64,000 nucleotides of DNA from positions 8,122,001-8,186,000 of the forward strand of contig NZ_JAPNKA010000001.1 in the NCBI RefSeq assembly GCF_026626635.1, written 5' to 3'. The DNA is from Archangium lansingense (GTDB lineage: Bacteria; Myxococcota; Myxococcia; Myxococcales; Myxococcaceae). Both the position numbers and the translations under genes were made by a program. This document shows, piece by piece, positions 45,784-53,409 of this stretch. The notes under the pieces were generated by a model. It had not been told where the DNA came from, did not search any database, and saw only the letters and a list, made by a program, of their open reading frames with translations. How positions within the stretch are numbered: position 1 is the stretch's first letter; the number at the start of each line of letters is the position of its first letter.

Positions 45784-47868
45784 GTGGTCAGGACCGAGTG
45801 GACAGCACGAGTGCTGGGGCTGGCGCAGCTAGAGGGCCCCGACCGGCAGCGGGCGAGGCTGGAGCGGCGAGCGGCAACACTGCTGGCCTATCTGGGCCTG
45901 GAAGGGCCCTCCTCCAAGGCGTCCCTGACGAGCCTGTTGTGGCCCGATTCGCCCCAGGCCACCGCACGCAACAACATGCGCCAACTCCTGCGCCGCCTGC
46001 GCCTGGCGTGTGGCGGCCTGGAGGTAGTGGAGGCCGACGCTGAACGTCTAGCACTCGGTCCCTCGCTGCGGTTGGACGTCGCGAGCCTGAAGTCCGCCGC
46101 CCTGGCCCGCGAACATGCACGGGCGCTCGAGGCCCTGCATCCCGAGGGCTCGGGTCCGCTGCTGTCTGGCTTCGACTTCGATGACTGCCCCGAGCTGGCG
46201 CGGTGGCTGGACGGAGCCCGCGCCGCAGTAGAGGGCTGGGTGCGCGAGGCACGTGAGGCGGAGATCGAGCGCCACATGGCCCAGGGTGACCGGACGGCCG
46301 CCCTCGCCCTGGCCCAGGCCTGGGTACAGCAGGAGCCCGAGTCCGAGCAGGCCGGCCGCCACCTCATCCGCCTGCACTACCTCCAGGGAGACCGCGGCGC
46401 CGCCCTCGCAGCCTTCGAGCGGCTGCGCTCCGTCCTCTCCCGCGAGCTGGACGTCACCCCCATGGCCGAGACCCTCGCCCTGGTGCGGCAGATCGAGAGG
46501 GGCACCGAGCTTCCCCGTCCTCCTGTCGCGTCCCGCCCGTCCCTGCCCCTGTCCGTACTCCGGCCCTCCGTGCTCGCGGGCCGGGAAGCCGCCTGGCAAC
46601 AGCTCGAGGAGGGCTGGAAGGCGGGCCAGCTGTTGTTCATCACCGGCGATCCCGGCAGCGGCAAGTCCCGCCTCGCCGAGGAGTTCGCGGCCTCCAAGGG
46701 GCCCTGGATACGCATCGAAGGACGCCTGGGAGACCAGGAGGTCCCCTTCGCCGCGCAGGCACGTGCCTACCGCAGCCATATGAAGCACCGGCCGGGGTTG
46801 ACGATGCCCGACTGGGTGCGTGCCGAGGTCTCGCGCATCATGCCCGAGCTCGGCGACCCGCGCGGGCTCCCTCCCCTCGTCTCCGAGGCCGACGAGCTGC
46901 GCTTCCAGGAGGCACAGGTGGAGGCGATGCGGCTGATGAAGACCGGGATGAGCGTCGTCGTCGTGGATGACGTGCAGTACTGGGACAAGGCCAGCGCCAG
47001 GACCTTCACCTATGCGTTCATGCGCATGCTGGACTCCCACACGCCAGATGCCCGGATGCCCTGCTTCATCGACTGCTACCGCCGGGGAGAGCTGCCCCCC
47101 TACTCGGAAGCCATCGTCCGGCAGCTCGTGGACTCGGGGGTGGCGCGCGTCATCGACATCGGGCCGCTCTCCCCCGAGGAGGTGCGCCGGATGGTCGCGA
47201 GTCTGGAGCTGCCCGGCGCGGAGCACCACGCCGACGCCCTCGCCCGCTACACCGGGGGCAACCCCCTCTACGTCATCGAGACCCTCAAGCACCTCATCGA
47301 GACCGACTCGCTCCAAAAGGACTGGCCCCAGCGCCTGCCTCCTCCCGGCCGCGTCGGCCCCCTCATCCAGCGCCGCCTGGAGCGGCTCTCCCCCCTGTCC
47401 CTCCAGACCGCCCAGCTCGCCGCTCTGGCAGGTCCTCAATTCCGGGCCGCGCTCGTGCCCCAGGCGCTCGAGGTGACCACCACCGCCCTCCAGAGCGCGT
47501 TCGCCGAGCTCGAGGCCGCACAGGTCCTGATGGGCGAGCGCTTCAGCCACGACCTGGTGCTGGAGGCGGTCCTGGCCAGCATTCCCCCCGCCGCCGCCCG
47601 GGTCCTGCATGTCCGTCTCGCCCAGACGCTCGAACAGGACGGAGCCCCGGCCATCCACCTCGCCCACCACTGGATGGAGGCAGGCGAGGTGGAGCGCGCA
47701 CTGCCATACCTGCTCGCCTCGGCGCACGCGGATGAGCAGATGCTGCCGCCGGAACAGGCCGCTGATCACTATGCCCGCGCAGCCGCCCTCATGGAGGCGA
47801 CCGGCCGGCACGAGGAGGCCGCACAGGCACGCGCCGCCGAGGCCCGGTGCCGCATCCGGCCGCGGTGA
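45784..47868 (+). CDS. SARP/AfsR-like transcriptional regulator with AAA ATPase domain
   Basis: A 694-residue regulator. Residues 25-90 form an OmpR-type winged helix (RRAATLLAYLGLEG and SLLWPDSPQATARNNMRQLLRRLR). Residues 95-245 form the bacterial transcriptional activation domain with TPR-like repeats (LHYLQGDRGAALAAFERLRSVLSRELDVTP). An AAA/NACHT-type ATPase starts near 260, with Walker A GDPGSGKS (288-295) and VVVVDDVQYWDK as Walker B. The C-terminal 200 residues are helical. Regulators of this design switch on antibiotic clusters in Streptomyces; in myxobacteria they are less studied. It converges, with a 2-base gap, on the LodB-LodA operon, so it is a plausible regulator of that locus. 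The GTG at 45784 is the first in-frame start with a purine-rich leader (GAGAGTCGAAG). Confidence 0.85.
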   Translation: MVRTEWTARVLGLAQLEGPDRQRARLERRAATLLAYLGLEGPSSKASLTSLLWPDSPQATARNNMRQLLRRLRLACGGLEVVEADAERLALGPSLRLDVASLKSAALAREHARALEALHPEGSGPLLSGFDFDDCPELARWLDGARAAVEGWVREAREAEIERHMAQGDRTAALALAQAWVQQEPESEQAGRHLIRLHYLQGDRGAALAAFERLRSVLSRELDVTPMAETLALVRQIERGTELPRPPVASRPSLPLSVLRPSVLAGREAAWQQLEEGWKAGQLLFITGDPGSGKSRLAEEFAASKGPWIRIEGRLGDQEVPFAAQARAYRSHMKHRPGLTMPDWVRAEVSRIMPELGDPRGLPPLVSEADELRFQEAQVEAMRLMKTGMSVVVVDDVQYWDKASARTFTYAFMRMLDSHTPDARMPCFIDCYRRGELPPYSEAIVRQLVDSGVARVIDIGPLSPEEVRRMVASLELPGAEHHADALARYTGGNPLYVIETLKHLIETDSLQKDWPQRLPPPGRVGPLIQRRLERLSPLSLQTAQLAALAGPQFRAALVPQALEVTTTALQSAFAELEAAQVLMGERFSHDLVLEAVLASIPPAAARVLHVRLAQTLEQDGAPAIHLAHHWMEAGEVERALPYLLASAHADEQMLPPEQAADHYARAAALMEATGRHEEAAQARAAEARCRIRPR

Positions 47869-47870
47869 GC

Positions 47871-49097
47871 TCAGTCCTCGGGCGTGGGGAACACCAGCAG
47901 CCGGCCCGAGCGCAGCAGTTCCGCGGGCTCCGGCCCCGCCTCTCCCGGTAGGGGGACGTCCGAGTCCTGTCTCCGCCTCCTTTCCCAGAAGGGCGCGTCC
48001 GGCCACCGGGTGACCGCCCGGTACCGCTCTCGCAGCGTGTCGAGGTAGTGCGGGTAGCGGCTGTCGAGGAGGTAGCGATAGGCCTCGAGGCTCGTGGCCT
48101 CCCCCGCCCAGGCGGAAACGATGGCCTGGGCGGCATAGAACCCAGTCCCGAGCGCCGAGCCAATGCCATAGGACGAGAGGGGATCGAAGGAGGCCGCGGC
48201 ATCCCCGACGGCGAACCATCCAGGGCCACAGGCCCGCTTCAGTCGCGAGCTATGCGCCGGGTGTGCCGTGGGCGGCTCGGAGAGACGGAAGGCGCGTCCA
48301 CCCAGCAGTGTCAACGCATGAGGGGCCTCCTCCAGGGCCGCCAGGAACGCCTCCGGCTCGAGTACGGCCCGGTCCGCGAACAGCACCGCGGAGAAGCGTC
48401 CATCCGGAAGCCGGGCGACGTACCACCAGCCATTCCGCATCGCCTCGATGTGGATAGGGCTCGCGGCCGGCGGTGGAGCACCTCCGATGGGCTCCAGCAG
48501 TCCCCAGCTCCCGACGAGCCCGTCGAACCGCTGGCGCTCCACTCCGAGCATCCGCGCCACCGCCGCGGCACGCCCCGTCGCGTCGACGATGAAGTCGGCG
48601 TCGAGCTCGAACCTTCCCCGCTCGCCCTCCACCGAGACCCGCCAGCGGCCGTGCTCGGTCCGGGTGACACCCGCCACCCGGTGGCCCTGGCGCCAGAGCG
48701 CTCCTCGGGCCCGCGCGACCTCGGCCAGCCGGGCCTCGAAGGCGGCCCGGTCGAGCAGCCAGCCCTCCCCATTCACCTCGAAGAGCAGATTGCGCTCCGT
48801 CGGCTCGGCCCGCTCCCACGCGGAGGCCATGCCCGTGAAGGGCCGGTACGTTCCCGACTCGAGGAGGTCCGACAAACCCAGACGCGCCAGCAGCGGCTTG
48901 AAGCCAGGGGACAGACACTCCCCTGGCTTGTACCGGAGGCCAGCGGTTCGCTCGAGCACCAGGGCCTGGATGCCATGGGCCGCGAGCGCGATGGCCGTGG
49001 CCGCGCCCCCGGGACCTCCTCCAGCGATGAGGACCCTTGGGGGACGCGAGCGCGCCCTCTGACTAGTGCTGGTCGCGTCTGGCGACGATGCGTCCAT
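47871..49097 (-). CDS. LodB-like FAD-dependent maturation flavoprotein
   Basis: A 408-residue flavoprotein of the geranylgeranyl-reductase/tryptophan-halogenase superfamily. The FAD dinucleotide loop is VLIAGGGPGGAATAIALAA (residues 22-40). The second FAD motif is GDAAASFDPLSSYGIGSALGTGF. A halogenase would need a WxWxIP motif, which is not visible. In Marinomonas LodB, a protein of this type is needed to make the cysteine tryptophylquinone cofactor of LodA, and the genes are adjacent. Here the start overlaps the LodA-like gene by 35 bases, which is strong evidence for the same pairing. The ATG at 49097 has CGGAG upstream. The ORF's tail converges on the SARP-like gene. Confidence 0.85.
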   Translation of the reverse strand: MDASSPDATSTSQRARSRPPRVLIAGGGPGGAATAIALAAHGIQALVLERTAGLRYKPGECLSPGFKPLLARLGLSDLLESGTYRPFTGMASAWERAEPTERNLLFEVNGEGWLLDRAAFEARLAEVARARGALWRQGHRVAGVTRTEHGRWRVSVEGERGRFELDADFIVDATGRAAAVARMLGVERQRFDGLVGSWGLLEPIGGAPPPAASPIHIEAMRNGWWYVARLPDGRFSAVLFADRAVLEPEAFLAALEEAPHALTLLGGRAFRLSEPPTAHPAHSSRLKRACGPGWFAVGDAAASFDPLSSYGIGSALGTGFYAAQAIVSAWAGEATSLEAYRYLLDSRYPHYLDTLRERYRAVTRWPDAPFWERRRRQDSDVPLPGEAGPEPAELLRSGRLLVFPTPED

Positions 49098-51030
49098 GGA
49101 GCTTCTCCGGTGCGGCCGCGGGGGCCGTCGGTGCGGCCGCGGGCGGGGCGGCGACGGCGGCCCTGGCCACGAGCTTCACCGGCACCGGCGCGGGGATGCC
49201 CGGCTGTGCATCGCCCTCGGCGATGAGGGTCATGGTGACGGTCGCGTCGTTGGCCGTCAGCTCGGGTCCTATCTCCGTCTCCACCCACAGGCGCTCCGGC
49301 AACTCCGCCTCCGCGAAGTCCTTGGGCCCTGGCCGCTGGGCGGCGATGCCCACCCGATCCCACAGGCTGACCATGTTGTTGATGCGGTCCAGGAACTGAT
49401 CCGACAGGTGGCGCAACCAGTCCGGCCGGTTGTTGAGGTGCTTGTGACGCTGCGCGAGCGACAGCGACTCCTTCATGAGGCGCTGGTACGCGAACTCCGG
49501 CAGCACGTGGTTGGGAACCCGAGCTGCCCAGAAGCTGGGGACGGGGAGATAGGTGCCCAGCTCGTAACCCGCCAGGCAGCTCGCCTCGTCGGTCTGCCAG
49601 GGCACGCCCATGAATCGAGTGAGCGTCCCGGGGCCACTCGCCTCGTGCGGACCTCCGGGCCCAAGCGCGACCTCGGGGGTCAGCACCTCGCCGAAGTCCA
49701 TCCGCACCGGAGTGCCCTCGGGCAGGACGTTGAGCCGGAAGGGCCTCCGCCACATCCTCGGGATGCGGAGCGTCCAGGTCAGCTCGATACCCGGGTGGAA
49801 GGGACCACCGAGGCACTCCTCCAGATTGGCCCGATCGAGCGCGTGCGGCTGGTCGGCCAGGGGGATCGCATCGAAGGAGCTGGGTGGGTAGGGGCGATCC
49901 TTCGGGTCGTGGGTGAAGCGGCCTTCCGCCCACGCGCGCAGCATGGCGTACTGGGTCCGCGTCACCGACAGGCCGGTGCCCGGCACGCCCTGGAAGTCGA
50001 CGAAGGCATCACCGTAGAAGGGTGGCAGATAGGCCCGTTGCTCGACGGTGGAGTCCGGATCCCTGAACCAGCGGAACAGGCGCTGGCGTACCGGCGCCGA
50101 CGCGGCCGAGGGATCCGCGAGCTTCTCGAGCAGCTCCGGTGCCAGCAGGTCGCTCGGCGAACCGGTTCCGAGGAGCGTGAAGATGCCCCGGTTGACGTGA
50201 CCCAGCGTCACCATCCGCTCGAAGATGGGGAAGATGTCGCGCCAGAACGAGGGCTTCTCTGGCGGGGCGTCGAGGTTACCCAACCGGATGTGGAGATCCA
50301 GCACCACGTCATACATGGTGACCACGGCGTAGAGCCCTGGCCCGTAGTTGGGCGGCGAGACCACGACCATCGCGGGCTCCGCCTCCAGGGTCCGGTTGCC
50401 GAGCCGCACCGTCGCGCGCACCGGCCCGTCCGCGGTGTCGTCGAACCAGCCATTGTTGTTGGCAAAGGTGAGAGGCCTGGAACCATCGAACGCGCCCGAC
50501 TGGCCGCGCCCGCCCAGTACCAGGAGCCGGCCCTTGTCGTCCGTGCGCAGCTCGCCCAGGTACACCTGCCGATCCACGAACATGCCGCTGTTGAACTGGA
50601 AGCCGGGCCCTTGCGTGTTGGTGCCACTGATGGCGCGCGGCCCCGGATCAATGACGAGCACCTCGCGGGGGAACGGGAAGTTGGCGTTGCGCCGCGGTGC
50701 CTGCAGGGCCAGCGGCCCGAGGTCCATCGCGTTGTGGAACTCGTACCAACCCGCCTTGCGGTTGGCCAGGTGCACGCGCCATTCAATCTGGGCCTCGTCG
50801 GCGGTGAGCTCCTTCACCACCCGTCCCTGGGCATCGAAGCCATAGATGCGAAAGCGCGCGACCTGACGCTTGATGCGCCCCTCCTCATCTTTGAAGCGCA
50901 TGTCGGGGGAAGGCCGGGCCCCCGGCACCTCCGGGCCTGGGAAGTGCCCATTCTGCGAGCTGCCAACCCGGGCAATGCCGATGGCGGGATGGATGGCACA
51001 CGAGACGATTCTGTCGTGAGGAGAGGACAT
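49063..51030 (-). CDS. LodA/GoxA-like cysteine tryptophylquinone oxidase
   Basis: A 655-residue member of the LodA family (L-lysine epsilon-oxidase, glycine oxidase), enzymes that oxidise a primary amine with O2 and release H2O2 and ammonia. The family opening is IHPAIGIARVGSS. The cofactor residues are present: Cys485 in VPWQTDEASC and Trp557 in NNMVSLWDRVG, 72 residues apart. In LodA these are Cys516 and Trp581 (65 apart). Asp481, four residues before the Cys, matches the essential Asp512. Unlike lysine oxidases the protein ends in an Ala/Pro-rich tail (620-645), with no export signal at the N-terminus. The substrate is unknown. Adjacent genes make a long-chain amine more plausible than an amino acid, but that is inference. 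RBS weak (AGGTGCCTCC). Confidence 0.87.
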   Translation of the reverse strand: MSSPHDRIVSCAIHPAIGIARVGSSQNGHFPGPEVPGARPSPDMRFKDEEGRIKRQVARFRIYGFDAQGRVVKELTADEAQIEWRVHLANRKAGWYEFHNAMDLGPLALQAPRRNANFPFPREVLVIDPGPRAISGTNTQGPGFQFNSGMFVDRQVYLGELRTDDKGRLLVLGGRGQSGAFDGSRPLTFANNNGWFDDTADGPVRATVRLGNRTLEAEPAMVVVSPPNYGPGLYAVVTMYDVVLDLHIRLGNLDAPPEKPSFWRDIFPIFERMVTLGHVNRGIFTLLGTGSPSDLLAPELLEKLADPSAASAPVRQRLFRWFRDPDSTVEQRAYLPPFYGDAFVDFQGVPGTGLSVTRTQYAMLRAWAEGRFTHDPKDRPYPPSSFDAIPLADQPHALDRANLEECLGGPFHPGIELTWTLRIPRMWRRPFRLNVLPEGTPVRMDFGEVLTPEVALGPGGPHEASGPGTLTRFMGVPWQTDEASCLAGYELGTYLPVPSFWAARVPNHVLPEFAYQRLMKESLSLAQRHKHLNNRPDWLRHLSDQFLDRINNMVSLWDRVGIAAQRPGPKDFAEAELPERLWVETEIGPELTANDATVTMTLIAEGDAQPGIPAPVPVKLVARAAVAAPPAAAPTAPAAAPEKLHGRIVARRDQH

Positions 51031-51063
51031 GGAGGCACCTGGGCGGAGGATCCGCGGGAAGGG

Positions 51064-52071
51064 TCAGCGAAGCCGGACCGACTCGAACGGCTCGCCAATG
51101 GGGACGTGGTTGCGGCGGCGCCGGTAGTCCGCCGAGGCCTTGTAGACAACACGCCGGGCACGATTGACGCTCCCGACGGGGGCATGCTCCGGGAGCGCGT
51201 GCCAGCCCGTGAAGGACTGGTCGTCGATGTTCTCCTGCTGGCCGGGCAAATCGATGTCCTGCCTGGCCAGCTCGAGCGTGGCCACGTGGATGAACGGAGA
51301 GACGCTCTCGCTCCAACGGACGGTGGCCTTCTCGATGGGCATGGTCACCGGGTCCTTTTGGAACTGGAGGAAGAAGTCGAAGCGCGCCTCGTCATCCAGG
51401 AGGCGCTCGCGCAAGTCCCGGCGCAGGTAGTCAGGACCACGCTCGCTCTTGGGGCCCTGCGGACGGTGCTTGCCAGGGCGGCACGGCCGCACGGCGTATT
51501 TGACGAAGCGCTCTCCGAAGGCGTACGGCACGGCACTGAAGAAGCTCGCCAGCAGCAGACTCTCCTCCTGCTTGGACGCCATCTCCTGGAGGATCGCGGC
51601 GGCCGTGGGGTGGGTGGCGAAGAACTGGGCCAGCTCCTCGTCTCCCGCCAGCGCGGCAGCGGAGAACTCGGCGAACTCCTGGGCGTTATCCACGAAGAAC
51701 ACGTCGTGGTTCTGCAACACGAAGTCGTGGGTCAGCGCGCCCTCCTCCCCATCGAGGAGCTTGGTGCCTGGTACGCCGAGCAGCTTGATGCCCAGGCCGA
51801 GGGTGTTGTTGGCCAGGTCGGTGTTCTGCGGGACCGTATCTCCAGAGAACCGCACCCAGGCGGGAAACTCCTTGTGGGAGAAGACGCCGACGCGCAGGTC
51901 CGCGGGCAGATCATGCCGGATCTTGAATACGCCCCGGGCGGTGCCCTGGGGCTTGAGAAAGACCGGCCGGTGGACACGGCTGTCCAGAGCGACATGCCGC
52001 CTCGCCATGACGCCGATGAACGTCTCCAGAAGGCTGGCAACCGCCGCCTGCTCGCTGTCGATCTGGGCCAT
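51064..52071 (-). CDS. Catalase-fold heme protein lacking the distal histidine
   Basis: A 335-residue protein with the catalase barrel layout: FVLQNHDVFFVDNAQEFAEF and WVRFSGD, and a C-terminal heme-ligand helix ending RRVVYKASADYRRRRN. The proximal tyrosine is Tyr310, with Arg four residues before it. In catalases the distal loop reads VxHAKGxG. Here it reads VFLKPQGTARG, and the catalytic His aligns with Phe38. Without it, H2O2 breakdown should be poor, as in catalase-fold allene oxide synthases and related heme enzymes. Length is half that of full catalases but normal for this small family. It lies 33 bases upstream of the LodA-like gene, whose product makes H2O2. I use the ATG at 52071 (GGGAG upstream); a GTG immediately precedes it. 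Confidence 0.8.
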   Translation of the reverse strand: MAQIDSEQAAVASLLETFIGVMARRHVALDSRVHRPVFLKPQGTARGVFKIRHDLPADLRVGVFSHKEFPAWVRFSGDTVPQNTDLANNTLGLGIKLLGVPGTKLLDGEEGALTHDFVLQNHDVFFVDNAQEFAEFSAAALAGDEELAQFFATHPTAAAILQEMASKQEESLLLASFFSAVPYAFGERFVKYAVRPCRPGKHRPQGPKSERGPDYLRRDLRERLLDDEARFDFFLQFQKDPVTMPIEKATVRWSESVSPFIHVATLELARQDIDLPGQQENIDDQSFTGWHALPEHAPVGSVNRARRVVYKASADYRRRRNHVPIGEPFESVRLR

Positions 52072-52164
52072 CACTCAATCTCCCTTTGGGTCTTGTCCGG
52101 GCACGAAACCTTGCACCCATGGATGGTGTGTCGCCCTGGAGGATGTGACGCGGCGCACCGGACC

Positions 52165-53367
52165 TCAGTGCGCGGCCGCACGATCCTCGCTGGCGCCACC
52201 GTCCTCGCGAGACTCGGGAACCCACGTGCCCGAGTCCTGTTTCGCGAGGTAGTTATGAACCTCCTCCCAGTCCCGGTATCGCCCCATCGTCTTGGGTAGG
52301 AAACGCCGGGCCAGCCGGCGCACCAGTGGGTTGGAGTGAGTCACCGCGTGGGTGAAGGTCCTCAGGTGACTGCCCATCCGCAGCTTGTTGACGTAGCTGG
52401 TCTGGGTGAAGTTGACCGCGTGACAGCCGCGCTCCAGGGCCAACCGGATGCTCTCGACGAAGAGCACGAAGTAGACGGGCAGCTCCTCGAGCTGGGGGTA
52501 GTCCAGCCCGATGCGCAGGCTCGTGCACTCGCCGCCGGAGAACACACAGAGCAGGAAGCCAATCAGCCGCTCGTCCTTCCAACATGCGATCACGGTGGGC
52601 CTCAACTCGGGATTCTCCGCCACCGTGGCGAAGAACTCCGAAGTCAGCAGGTCCATCCGAGCATCGGCGTTGTCGTAGACCTGCCGGTACAGCGGGAGCA
52701 TCTGGGGAATGAGGTGGGAGAAGTCCTCGAGCACCTCGATGCGGACGCCCGGAGCCTCGTGCACCTTGCGCAGCCGGCGGCGCGTGGACCAGCGCGACTT
52801 CGGGCTCAGGTGGGCCAGATACCCCTCGAAGTCGTTCCACAGTAGCGACAGGACGGCATCCGGCATGGCCTCCACCTCGAAGAAGGGAGGCCGGACGGAG
52901 TCGGGGAACAGCTTCGCGAGCTCCTTCTCGCCAAAGTCCTTGAAGAAGATCCACCGCAGGCGCTTGCGCCGGGCCAGCGCCCGAACGGCCTGGATGAGCG
53001 GCCGCGACTCCACCTCCCCTACCCCGGGAGCCACGAGCAACCGGCCATCGGCCAGGGGATTGCCACAAACCAGCGTGGAGATGCTGAAGAACCCGGGCCA
53101 CCACTGGCGGACCCGCTGGACCATCGGCCAGGACTTGCCGGAGGCGTCATCCAGCTTCAGGGCCTCCAGCCAGAAGACAGGCAGGAGGGCGAGCCGCTTC
53201 CCGTCGCGCTTGAGCGACAGGTAGGCGAAACCATCCAGGCCGATGCCGGTGGTCTCCATCGCCTCGAAGAAGGACCAGCGCCAGAGCGGGTCATCGGCAG
53301 GGGCCATCGCCTCCCACTCGGCGCGTGGGATGTCATGGATGCTGGGGAGGATTTCGATCTCGGACAT
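52165..53367 (-). CDS. GNAT-fold N-acyltransferase (FemAB/BioF2-like)
   Basis: A 400-residue protein with two GNAT-like halves, similar to the peptidoglycan-type FemAB and BioF2-like acyltransferases. Segments are SRWSTRRRLRKVHEAPG (about 198-215), the acyl-CoA-binding-type strand PTVIACWKDERLIGFLLCVFSGG, and LRIGLDYPQLEELPVYFVLFVES. The last part ends in a basic region (RRLARRFLPKTMGRYRDWEE). Members move an acyl or aminoacyl group to an amine. In this operon an amine made by the next gene could be the acceptor. This is inference from position. It lies 93 bases upstream of the catalase-fold gene and 42 bases downstream of the fusion gene. Confidence 0.75.
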   Translation of the reverse strand: MSEIEILPSIHDIPRAEWEAMAPADDPLWRWSFFEAMETTGIGLDGFAYLSLKRDGKRLALLPVFWLEALKLDDASGKSWPMVQRVRQWWPGFFSISTLVCGNPLADGRLLVAPGVGEVESRPLIQAVRALARRKRLRWIFFKDFGEKELAKLFPDSVRPPFFEVEAMPDAVLSLLWNDFEGYLAHLSPKSRWSTRRRLRKVHEAPGVRIEVLEDFSHLIPQMLPLYRQVYDNADARMDLLTSEFFATVAENPELRPTVIACWKDERLIGFLLCVFSGGECTSLRIGLDYPQLEELPVYFVLFVESIRLALERGCHAVNFTQTSYVNKLRMGSHLRTFTHAVTHSNPLVRRLARRFLPKTMGRYRDWEEVHNYLAKQDSGTWVPESREDGGASEDRAAAH

Positions 53368-53409
53368 GGGGCGTTCTCACTCCTCGTGGACGGGGATGGA
53401 CGGACCGCG

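Noticed and set aside
47871..49097. Tryptophan halogenase call for the flavoprotein
   Set aside because: The WxWxIP motif is absent and the gene overlaps a LodA-like gene, which fits a LodB role.
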